Positions 1 to 8,400 of a stretch of 40,268 nt of DNA are shown here, one piece after another; position 1 is the stretch's first letter; every line of letters starts with the position of its first letter. The translations under genes were made by a program, and so were the position numbers. The DNA lies in contig PS015129.1 of NCBI GenBank assembly GCA_048213135.1, positions 79,369 through 119,636 of the forward strand, given 5' to 3'. The notes beneath the pieces were generated by a model. The model had not been told where the DNA came from, made no database searches, and saw nothing but the letters and a program-made list of their open reading frames with translations. This DNA is from Reclinomonas americana ATCC 50394 (lineage: Eukaryota; Jakobida; Jakobea; Jakobida).

Positions 1-1020
1 TTAGAGAGCAACACCCATGATGGACACAGACAGAAGAACTGACCCCACGATTGCGTAAGTTAGGAGGCAGAGCGGGTTCAAGAAGAACAAGCCAAAGGAA
101 ATATACGCTCGACAGAGAGAGTAGCGGCTGCAATTCCGAGAGTGCAGAAGGGATTCCTGGAGAAGACAATGAGGAGAGAGTGGAGTAAGAGATTGTGAGA
201 GAGAGATTGTGTGAGAGAGGTTCAAGAACAACAGGAGTGGAAGTGTCGTGCAGACAGAAGACTGACACGCGCAACGATGCCCGCTCCGAGAGGCAAGGAA
301 GATTGTTGTGAGGATAGTGAGGAGAGGGGAGTGAGAGACAGTGTGGGAGAGAGATTCAAGAACAGCAGGAGTGAAGGTGTCGCACAAGATCGACGCCTGC
401 TCTCGAGCATGCAAACGAGAGTCTTTGAGAAGAAGGAGAGAGGGGAGTGAGAGACAGAGTGTGAGAGACGATTCAAGAACAACTGGAGTGGAGGCTTCGT
501 GCAGCAGAAGACTGACTCCTGCTCTTGACAAGACAGATGGAGGGAAAGAGAGTGATTGAGAAGAGGGAGAGAGGGGAGTGAGAGAGAAAGTGGGTGAGAG
601 ACGATTCAACAACAGCTGGAGTGGAGGTGTCGTGCTGACAGCTGACTGCACTCGCAACGGAGCCCGCTCCGAGAGGCAGGGAAGATTGTGAGAAGGAGAC
701 TGGAGTGAAAGGTTGTGGGAGAGAGGTTTCAAGAACAGCAGGAGTGGAGGTGTCGCACTGCACAAGATCGACGCCTGCTGTTGGGTATGCAAACGAGAGT
801 CATTGAGAAGAAGGAGAGAGGGGAGCGAGAGACAGAGCGTGAGAGAAGATTCAAGAACAACTTGAGAGGTGCTGCTCTTGACAAGACAGATGAAGGGAAA
901 TGAGAGTGAGTGAGAGAAGAGAGGGGGGGCACCTAACAGTGAAGAGCAACACGAACACGCGGCGCTGCCTGCTCCGAAAATGAGAAAAAGAAACGCGACA
1001 GATACCTCCTTCTCCAGCAT
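1..1020 (-). CDS. Possible small two-helix membrane protein (62 aa)
   Basis: Tentative two-exon minus-strand gene. The first exon (1020 down to 959) reads MLEKEVSVAFLFLIFGAGSA, a short hydrophobic helix. The last exon (127 down to 1) begins after a clean AATTGCAG acceptor, reads on through SFGLFFLNPLCLLTYAIVG and ends in TAA at 3-1. Joining them with a GTGTTC donor keeps the frame and gives 62 residues with two predicted membrane segments. The 831-nt intron is pyrimidine-rich on this strand and full of degenerate repeats. I do not recognise the family. A plus-strand coiled-coil exon lies only 45 bp beyond the proposed start, so the gene would be nested or overlapping. Pyrimidine-rich intron DNA can also fake hydrophobic peptides, so confidence is low. 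The last exon is better supported than the first. Confidence 0.35.
   Translation of the reverse strand: MLEKEVSVAFLFLIFGAGSAACSCCSSLLGAPPLFSHSLSFPFICLVKSSTSQVVLESSLTLCLSLPSLLLLNDSRLHTQQQASILCSATPPLLLFLKPLSHNLSLQSPSHNLPCLSERAPLRVQSAVSTTPPLQLLLNRLSPTFSLTPLSPSSQSLSFPPSVLSRAGVSLLLHEASTPVVLESSLTLCLSLPSLLLLKDSRLHAREQASILCDTFTPAVLESLSHTVSHSPLLTILTTIFLASRSGHRCACQSSVCTTLPLLLFLNLSHTISLSQSLTPLSPHCLLQESLLHSRNCSRYSLCRAYISFGLFFLNPLCLLTYAIVGSVLLSVSIMGVAL
221..900. repeat. Degenerate tandem repeat, about 125-nt unit, six copies
   Basis: A unit starting TTCAAGAACA(A/G)C(A/T)GGAGTGG recurs at about 221, 355, 472, 605, 728 and 850, giving spacings of 134, 117, 133, 123 and 122 nt. Between anchors the copies share GAGAGAGGGGAGTGAGAGAC-like purine tracts and a CCCGCTCCGAGAGGCA block. 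The array is purine-rich on the plus strand, so it is pyrimidine-rich on the minus strand, the composition expected of a minus-strand intron. Confidence 0.75.
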
Positions 1021-1064
1021 ACGACCTCCCTCTCCAACACACTGACTGATTGCCGCTTTTGCAG

Positions 1065-1266
1065 AAAACTCACGGCACGCTCCAAGGGCGGGTCGACCAC
1101 AGTGAGTGCGGCCAAGAATCGCGTGCAACAACTCGAGTCGCTGCTGGCGGAGGAGGAGCAGAGAAGAAAACATGCAGAGGAGGAGCTGAAGATGACGGAG
1201 AAGCAGCTGGATTTCTTGGAGACCCTCGTGGTCACGGTGCCGACTTCAAAAGACAACAAGTCGTAG
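1065..1266 (+). CDS. 3'-terminal exon of a coiled-coil protein (partial)
   Basis: After a CTGACTGATT...TTTTGCAG acceptor, an exon in phase 1 reads about 67 residues to a TAG stop at 1264-1266. The centre, around NRVQQLESLLAEEEQRRKH and EELKMTEKQLDFLE, has clear heptad spacing of Leu, so it forms a C-terminal coiled coil, followed by a short hydrophilic tail. No in-frame ATG is available, so upstream exons must exist. They are not recognisable to the left, where repeats and a possible minus-strand gene lie. The family is unknown and the function cannot be inferred beyond oligomerisation or scaffolding. Confidence 0.5.
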
Positions 1267-1591
1267 TAGCGAGCGCGGATGTGAGGAGGAAGCGTGTTTG
1301 TTGGCGTGTTTTTTGTACTATTTTTACGACGGCCCAGTTTGTGCTGGTGTAGTTTTGTGTGGCGGGTGTGCGTGTGTGTAGTGAAGGCCTCCTCCGCGTT
1401 GGTTCTTGAAGGGGAGGAGAGGGAGGGAAGGAGTTGCGACACAGCAACGTTCTAAGGAGAGGGAGCAAGAGTTTTGGAAGCGAACAACAAGCTCCGGCAG
1501 CTGTCTTGATCGCAGCTTCGTCTGCGTGCACAAAGACTTGTCTCTTCTGCCACGGCGTCGCTTGAACGGCTCTTTCGTCTCCCAAACGCAG

Positions 1592-1695
1592 GCCCGACTT
1601 CAAGTCCATTCACCGGCAAACAACAATGAAGTGGCATTTGAAGTCCTCTGCGTCCTCCACAAACACATCCGCATCGCACCATGGCAACGACCAAG
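1592..1695 (+). other. Unresolved exon-like segment before a pyrimidine tract
   Basis: A CCCAAACGCAG acceptor precedes about 104 nt open in two frames (for example NEVAFEVLCVLHKHIRIAP). It is followed by a GTACGG donor and a 135-nt CTCCCT-type tract typical of plus-strand introns here, which then runs into the gap at 1831. A minus-strand reading is also open, so neither strand nor frame is settled. The stretch 1267-1591 shows no convincing gene. Confidence 0.2.
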
Positions 1696-1830
1696 GTACG
1701 GACTCTCCCTCTCCCCCTCCCACTCCCTCTCCCTCCCCCTCCCACTCCCTCTCCCTCTCCCCCTCCCTCTCCCTCTCCCTCTCCCTTTCCCTCTTTCCCT
1801 CTCCCCCTCCCCTCTCCCCCTCCCTCTCCC
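1696..1830. repeat. (CTCCCT)n low-complexity tract
   Basis: A hexamer-like pyrimidine tract that runs directly into an N gap. It is probably intronic and probably the reason the assembly broke here. Confidence 0.8.
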
Positions 1831-2234
1831 NNNNNNNNNNNNNNNNNNNNNNNNNNNNNNNNNNNNNNNNNNNNNNNNNNNNNNNNNNNNNNNNNNNNNN
1901 NNNNNNNNNNNNNNNNNNNNNNNNNNNNNNNNNNNNNNNNNNNNNNNNNNNNNNNNNNNNNNNNNNNNNNNNNNNNNNNNNNNNNNNNNNNNNNNNNNNN
2001 NNNNNNNNNNNNNNNNNNNNNNNNNNNNNNNNNNNNNNNNNNNNNNNNNNNNNNNNNNNNNNNNNNNNNNNNNNNNNNNNNNNNNNNNNNNNNNNNNNNN
2101 NNNNNNNNNNNNNNNNNNNNNNNNNNNNNNNNNNNNNNNNNNNNNNNNNNNNNNNNNNNNNNNNNNNNNNNNNNNNNNNNNNNNNNNNNNNNNNNNNNNN
2201 NNNNNNNNNNNNNNNNNNNNNNNNNNNNNNNNNN
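1831..2234. other. Assembly gap (N)
   Basis: 404 unknown bases between a pyrimidine tract and G-rich sequence. Open frames that appear to cross it are artefacts. Confidence 0.99.
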
Positions 2235-2401
2235 CTGGCGGGGGAGGAGGTGGAGGCGGCGAGGGTGGCGGTGGGGGTGGTGGGGGGGATGATGCGGGGT
2301 GGGGAAGAGGAGTGGGTTCTTGTGGATGTGGTGTTGAGGTGTTTCTTGGTGGAGGAGGCGGAGGTGGTGCGGTGGAGGGCGGAGGGGTGGTAGGAGGACA
2401 T
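2235..2401 (-). CDS. Possible N-terminus of a Ser/Thr/Pro-rich protein (partial)
   Basis: From an ATG at 2401 the minus strand is open for 55 codons to the gap edge (begins MSSYHPSALHRTT). The composition is Ser, Thr, Pro and Ala with several basic residues and no acidic ones, compatible with a disordered or organelle-targeting N-terminus. Low-complexity DNA could give this by chance, and the continuation would lie in the gap. No homology recognised. Confidence 0.22.
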
Positions 2402-2605
2402 GGCAGTGAATAGTATTATGTGAATCGCATTGCCCAGCGGCGACGTCACCTACGTGACGAAGCCCACGCTCCCCCTCCATATATTCCATACTATTGATCC
2501 CTAACCCTTACTCCGTCGTTTGACCCGTCGCCCGGACACCAGGGCACCCTCCTGATGTGACCGAGTTTACGTGGCTACCTTAGCAGTGGGAGGCCGTGTG
2601 GATTT

Positions 2606-2833
2606 TCAATGGAAGTGGCGCTGACGGTGCTGAAGCGGGAGTAACTGACCCTGATGAACGGCCACGTTGCGATTCTGCAGCTGGGATAAATCACGGTCGA
2701 ATGGTCGACGGATATGCACCCCCGTTCCATGCATGATGCCGTTCAGCACGACCTGAAACGCATACTTTGACGTAGAGTCGATCGAGGACCTCAATGTACA
2801 GGAGACACAGATACAAAGCAACTGATCATTCAC
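2606..2833 (-). CDS. Short unrecognised open frame
   Basis: A 75-codon frame ending in TGA at 2608-2606, with mixed composition (contains KYAFQVVLNGIMHGTGVHI). It is not low complexity, but codon use is less GC-biased in third positions than in confirmed genes nearby, and no splice context or domain is evident. It may be a decayed mobile-element fragment or chance. The flanks 2402-2605 and 2834-3099 show no gene. A single telomere-like CCTAACCCTTA near 2499 is not repeated. Confidence 0.18.
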   Translation of the reverse strand: MNDQLLCICVSCTLRSSIDSTSKYAFQVVLNGIMHGTGVHIRRPFDRDLSQLQNRNVAVHQGQLLPLQHRQRHFH

Positions 2834-3099
2834 TGCTTATGAGGGAATGATCTTGCAGGCCACACAGTTGAGTCAGTCGTCATCCGCACTCCTGCACGCA
2901 CCGCACGAAAGAGAATCAGTGCCAAACTCCAAATCGGTGCACAACCCCAACACGAATGCACAGAAGGAGATCGACTCAGACTTGAGTGTGTTGATCGCAT
3001 GCGCCCTCCTCGGGCATCAGAAGTAGCAAATATTGTTTAACATCATTGTTTCTCTCCTTCCCAGACCCTCCTCTTCCTCTTCTCCATCCTCCCCGCCAC

Positions 3100-3477
3100 T
3101 CACCTCTGCTTCTGCTCCTCCTCCTCCTCCACATCGCCACGGCGCCGCTTCTGCTGCTTGCGCAAAAAGTCCTCATAAAAGATGCGCGCCACATTGTGCC
3201 GTCGACTGAGCGGATGCACCAAATGCCGCAGCGTTCGCTGCTTGCGCACTGCACACAAGAAGGGAATGAGCGACCATGTCCTGCACGAGTCAATCTCAGA
3301 TTATAACGCAACATGCCACCGCCACTCGCTCATCAAACGACGCCACATCCATCAGGCACGTCATGGCCGACAGTCGGGCACGCATCACGGCCGACGACTT
3401 GCCGTTTTCGCAGCACACCAAGTCCACCAGCTCGGTCACGCCGTCCATCGAGAGCAGCACGGCGGCGTTTTGAGGGT
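3100..3477 (-). CDS. 3' end of an alpha-helical (ARM/HEAT-like) protein (partial)
   Basis: Two minus-strand exons are supported: 3477-3313 and 3248-3100, separated by a 64-nt intron that begins GTTGCGTT, has a GACTC branch-like element and ends GTGTGCAG. The first exon (NAAVLLSMDGVTELVDLVC and onward) has the Leu/Val/Ala pattern of an armadillo or HEAT repeat. The second is basic (RKQRTLRHLVHPLSRR) and ends in a run of Glu followed by QKQR and a TGA stop at 3102-3100. The 5' part would lie at higher coordinates, where a simple-sequence tract, a 20-N gap and a plus-strand TPR gene are found instead, so the gene is cut by the assembly. Exact family unknown; a C-terminal ARM region of a scaffold or TTC12-like protein is possible. 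Confidence 0.5.
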
Positions 3478-3493
3478 CTGCACAGGGGGAAAT

Positions 3494-3663
3494 GAGGAAT
3501 GGAGAGGGAGAGGGAGAGGGAGAGGGAGAGGGAGAGGGAGAGGGAGAGGGAGAGGGAGAGGAGAGGAGGAAGAGAGGAGAGGGAAGGAGAAGGAGAAGGA
3601 GAGGAGAAGGAGAGGAGAGGAAGAAGAGGAAGAGGAAGAGAGANNNNNNNNNNNNNNNNNNNN

Positions 3664-3729
<66 letters not shown>

Positions 3730-3757
3730 TCTTCTTCTTCTTCTTCTTCTTCTTCTT
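3494..3757. repeat. Simple-sequence block: (GGGAGA)n, gap, (TC)n, (CTT)n
   Basis: Purine-rich GGGAGA/GGAGAA repeats to 3643, a 20-N scaffold gap (3644-3663), then about 64 nt of TC dinucleotide and about 30 nt of CTT trinucleotide. The purine-to-pyrimidine switch across the gap would fit two contigs joined here, possibly with wrong orientation. Confidence 0.85.
3644..3663. other. Assembly gap (20 N)
   Basis: Twenty Ns between GA-rich and TC-rich simple sequence. It separates a truncated minus-strand gene from a truncated plus-strand gene. Confidence 0.95.
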
Positions 3758-3816
3758 GTTCCTGTTCCTGTTCTCCTCCTCCTCCTCCTCATCCTCTGCT
3801 CTCTCTCTTCACACAG

Positions 3817-4523
3817 GTGCATTTGAGGAGGCGCTGGCCAAGTACACGGATGCGCTGGTGCTGTGCGCCGACGATGACGTGTCGGTGAAGGCGCTGTTGC
3901 ATGGGAACAAGGCCGCGTGTCTGCTCAAGCTCGTTGCGTTGTGTGTGATGTGTGAGAGATGGGAGAGAGTGATGGGAGAGTGACTTGTAATGAGAGCATT
4001 GTTGTTATCAGCTTCGTATCGCTGTCTCTCGTTCGTTGTTGCCCTCCTTCTGCCTGATCGTGTTGAGCGCATGGTGGCGTTGCTTCACTACCTCCGCGCT
4101 GAATGAGGGATGCGTCGTTGTTGTGCGCTCCTTGCTGCATCGCTGTCTCTCGTTGTTCTTGTTGTTGCCTTCTTCCCTTTCTCTCTGATCGTGTTGAGCG
4201 TACGGCGGACTCGATTCACCTCCTGGCACACTGAAAGAGCAATCCGCTGTTGCTCGTCTCTGTTGCTGTTCCTTTGCATTGTTGTCGCTGTCGCCTTCTT
4301 CCTTTTCTCGCCGTGCTCACTGCGTGAGCATTCCGCTGTTGTTGTGTCTCCCTTGCTGTAACATCGTCGTTGTTGTTCTTGCCTTGTTCCCATCTCGCCT
4401 TGTTCCCTTCCTACCTGCTGCATTCGGTTCTGAACCCTGGCACGCTTCAAAAACAACGCGCTGTGCTCTGTCTTTCTTGCCGTGTCTTTGTCGTCGTTGT
4501 TGCTGTTACCTTCTTCTCTATCG

Positions 4524-4565
<42 letters not shown>

Positions 4566-5119
4566 CTTTGGTCTCTCCTTCCCTTCTCCCTTCCCTTCTC
4601 CCTTCCCCTCTCCCTCCGTACCTCCCTCCCCCCCTCACATCACCCTTCACAGAAGCGATACGACGATGCTGTGCAATGCTGCAACGACTCACTGGAGTGC
4701 GACGACAAGTACGTCAAGGCGCTGTACCGGCGAGCGGTGGCATACGAAGAGTCGGATCGACCAGTGGAGGCACTGACAGGTGCGCATCGCTCGCTCCCTC
4801 CCTCTATCCTTCTCCCTCCCTCACCCCATCCTTCCCCCTCCTTCCCGCAGACATGGAACAAGCCGTGGAGCTCGCACCCGACCTCGCCGAGGGCCACGCC
4901 GCACTCCCTCGCCTGCGCCGCAAGGCCGAGGCGAAAACCGAGCGCGACAAGACCGAAATGCTCGACAAGCTCAAGACGCTCGGCAACAGCATTCTCGGCA
5001 AGTTCGGCCTCTCCCTCGACAACTTCAAGGCCGAGAAGCAGGAGAACGGCCAGTACAGCATCAGTTTCGGCAAGCCAGGCGACGGTGCCAGTGGTAGTGG
5101 AGGCGCCCCTGGTCGTTGA
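3817..5119 (+). CDS. TTC1: TTC1-like tetratricopeptide co-chaperone (5' end missing)
   Basis: Exons 3817-3932, 4653-4779 and 4851-5119 join in frame to 170 residues ending in TGA at 5117-5119. The first carries half a TPR (GAFEEALAKYTDALVLC, then GNKAACLLKL). The second completes TPR repeats with DDKYVKALYRRAVAYEE. The last has a charged helix followed by the family-specific tail (LGNSILGKFGLSLDNF, then YSISF), which closely matches the C-terminus known for TTC1. TTC1 is a cytosolic three-TPR protein that binds Hsp90/Hsp70 tails and G-protein or Ras partners. The N-terminal region and first TPR helices are missing, presumably in or beyond the gap at 3644. Intron 1 starts GTTGCGT and is 720 nt long, swollen by internal repeats. 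The final Gly/Ser tail GASGSGGAPGR is extra to the family. Confidence 0.85.
4010..4400 (+). repeat. Degenerate tandem repeats inside TTC1 intron 1
   Basis: TCGCTGTCTCTCGTT recurs at 4018 and 4140, and CTGATCGTGTTGAGCG recurs at 4054 and 4185. A weaker third copy follows with GTCGCCTTCTTCC near 4290. The unit is about 125-130 nt and pyrimidine-rich. Confidence 0.7.
4525..4561. repeat. (TG)n microsatellite
   Basis: About 18 uninterrupted TG dinucleotides in the TTC1 intron, upstream of its pyrimidine tract and CACAG acceptor. Confidence 0.95.
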
Positions 5120-5430
5120 AGTGAAAATCGATGTAGAATTGACGTGGGTCGACAATCACTACGCAGGAGAACTGACAACGACGACGTTTTCTCCGAAGCT
5201 GCAGCAGGACAACTCGATCTCCGAAGCGCAGCGTGCGCGCTTCCTCTCTCCCTCTCCCTCCCTCTCCCCTCGTATGCTTCTTCGTCTTCTCCCTCTCTCC
5301 CATCGATTACCACACGTCGGTGAGCCGTCGACACCGTCGTGATGAAGTCGTGCCGACAGGAGAATCCAGGCACACTCATCTGACTCCCGTGTGCGTGCAC
5401 GCAGTCACTCACACGCCTGCACGCCACCTC

Positions 5431-8400
5431 ATGGCCTCCTCCTCCTCCTCTCCCTCCTCACCGGCTCCCAGTCGACCTCCGCTCTCCTCCGGTCGCTCCG
5501 AAGCCTCGGTGTTTCGCGATCGGTCGCCCGGCGACAAGTTCACCAATGCACTCATCGACGAGAAGAGCCCGTACCTCTTGCAGCACGCTCATAACCCAGG
5601 TCTTGCCTCACATCATCCTCTCGGTGAGGAGAGGCACGCTCGTTAACCCCGGGCCCTCCACGCAGTCAACTGGCTTCCGTGGTCGCCCGAAGCCATTCGC
5701 GAGGCCAGCGAGCGCGACTGCCTGATCTTCCTGTCGATCGGCTACAGCACGTGTCATTGGTGTCACGTTGCGTTCCGTGGTGGGACTCTCTCTCTCTCTC
5801 TCGGGAGGAGAGCGATCTGACGGCAGTGGCAGGTCATGGAGCGAGAATCGTTTGAGAATCCGGCCATTGCCGCCATCCTCAACAAGGACTTTGTGAGCAT
5901 CAAGGTCGATCGGGAGGTGAGTGGCGGGCATCATGACTGGGATGCAGAGAGGAGAAGCAGGGATTCGATTGCAGCGATGCAGGCAAAGACTGCACGTTTG
6001 TGGCTTCACAATGGCGCCTCGTGAGTTTCCTGTCTTCTCCTCTCTCTTTGTCTCTGCTTCGAAGTGTCTGTTGTTATAGCTTGTCTTCGCACTTCACTGC
6101 ATCGCCGATCTGCAGCCTGTTGTCGTCGACAGTCTCCTCAGTGATCTCTCCTCGTGCAACTGTTGTCATGCAGCTGGTTTTTCTTCATTTCATCTCTGCC
6201 CCGCTGCTTCAATGACTCTACATCACTGTTGCATAAGTAGACTTCCTTGTGCACTCCACTGCATTGCTTATCTGCATCCTGTTTTGCCGACAGTTTCCTC
6301 AGTGTCTTCCTTCTCCTCGTGATCCGAAGCGAATGTTGTCATTCATGCATGGTCTTTTCTTCATTTCGTCTCTTTCCCGCTGCTTCTTCTACTCGAGGTC
6401 ACTGATGTCCCTTCCAGTTGCACAAGTGGACTTCAATGTGCACTTCAGTTGATCTACAACCTGTTGTTCTGTTCAGTTTCCTCTGTGCAAGTGATTTTTC
6501 TGCTGCTTCTGTTGCTTCACGATTCGCCTTGTTCTCTCTCAGCTTCTGCTTTTCTGACTTTTGGTCACTGTTGCACAAGTGGACTTCCTTGTGCACTCCA
6601 CTGCTTTGCTTTTCTGCAGTCTGCGATTGCCGACAGTCACAGCAAGTGGTCTACCTTCTCCTGACTGTTTCTCTCCTCCCATTCCCTCCCTGCTTCGCTG
6701 CTTCTGTGACTCGAAGTCACTGTTGTTCTGTTCCATCCCCCTTCAGTTTTCTCCTTCTCACCAACTCCTCCTCCACCGCTCAGGAACGCCCTGATGTCGA
6801 CGCGGTCTACATGGTTTGGCCGTCGTAGATGCAGAGCACGATTCCATTTTTCATGCCCTCCTCATGCACATCCGCAGCGATTCCTGCAAGCGACCACTGG
6901 CTCTGGTGGATGGCCACTGAATGCATTCCTCACTCCCGATCTGAAACCGCTGGTGGCAAGTGCGTCTTCGGGTGACTCTCTCGTTCAGAGTCGAGATCAC
7001 TCATGTTTCCTCTGCGCAGTGACGTACCTGCCACCCGACGATCGCAGTGGACGGCCCGGCCTCCCCCGCGTGCTGCGCAATCTGGTGAGTGATATTCCGC
7101 TGCATGCAGCGAGCGCTTCCCTGTTCACCGTCCTCGCCTCATTTCGCAGGCTGCCGCGTGGCGCACCAGTCGCGATGAACTTGTTGCGAAAAACATTCCC
7201 GTCGGCCTCTTCTTCCTGCCCTATCTTCATCACTTTTCCCTCTCCTCCCAGATCTCACAAAGCCAGCAAGTTCTCGACGCACTGAAACAGGACCAGCATG
7301 GGTCCGAGTTGGGCGAGAAAGCCGCCGAATCCATGTTACAGCAGGGCCGCCAGATTGCCGAGTTGAGCGACAGCAAAATACGTGCGCACGCTGCTCTGCT
7401 TCGCACTCACTCGACTTTGCAGGTCGTGCGTTCGCCTGTTTGCTGCTCAATACGACGAGGCGCGCGGTGGCTTCTCGCGTTCACCCAAGTTCCCTCGCCC
7501 TGTGGAACTCCAATTCCTCATGCAGGCGCATGCCATTGGTCTCGGCGGAGGTCAGCACATCATCGTTGTTGTGACTTGCGTGACGAGTCCGGAGTGGCTC
7601 ACCTCTCCACTTCTGGCGGTGCAGATAGGCGCCGTCGACACACTGCCTTGCAGATGGTGACACGCACGCTCGAGTGCATGGCCCGTGGCGGCGTGTACGA
7701 CCATCTTGGTGCGTGCTGGAGAGAGGGATGTCTTGGTGTGCTGTACACTCACCCTTTGGTGCACTGCAGGTGGTGGTTTCCATCGCTACTCCGTGGACGA
7801 GTACTGGCATGTGCCGCACTTTGAAAAGAGTTACTGATGATTCTTGGTGGCGTGGGGGGGGGGGGGGGGGTTGTCGGAGAACTCACTGACGTTTTCTCGT
7901 GTCGATCAGTGATGTACGACCAAGCGCAGCTTGTGTGCGCTTACCTAGACGCGTACTTGCTCACCAAGGACGAGTACTTTGCACGTGGTGAGTGCGGTAT
8001 GAGTGGATAAGTGGGTGCTCCGAGAGCGAACACACACAAGAAAACCTACCGCTGCCCTCAAGACTGGTGTTAGTGTCGATGTTTTGAATATCGCTGCACT
8101 TGGTCAACGAGACAGCTGTTGCATGTTTGTTGATGAACGAATTGTGGTGACCCTGTATGCCCTTGCTACTCTCTCAGACTCCCAATGATGATATGATCTT
8201 TTCTTCACTCTTTCTTTAGTTCGCTGTGAGATCACCTGCAGTTGTCCTTGTTGACCAGCATGCCCTTTCTACTCTCTCCGCTCCCTCCTACTGAATTCTT
8301 CTTCCCTGTTCAAGTGGGCGCTTTCCGTGAGATTTCCTGCAGTTGTTCTTGTTGCCGCGACCTGCCACCACCACTCTCTACTTCTCCATGCCCTCTCTCT

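Noticed and set aside
1-1173. 390-codon minus-strand open frame rich in Leu and Ser
   Set aside because: It runs through degenerate tandem pyrimidine repeats, so the openness comes from CT-rich composition. Only its last 42 codons look coding.
1406-2490. Long frames on both strands spanning 1406-2490
   Set aside because: They cross 404 Ns. The readable ends are low-complexity Pro/Leu/Ser or Gly/Glu translations.
2495-2512. Telomere-like CCTAACCCTTA
   Set aside because: It occurs as a single diverged copy inside the scaffold with no tandem array.
3494-3757. Short regular repeats that might suggest CRISPR
   Set aside because: These are simple di-, tri- and hexanucleotide tracts without spacers, in a eukaryotic intron-type context.
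7362-7381. GTGCGC donor at 7382 for SPATA20 exon 8
   Set aside because: It leaves the wrong phase for the conserved YDEARGGF exon. The GTTGAGC donor at 7362 restores frame and gives a total length that closes at the stop.
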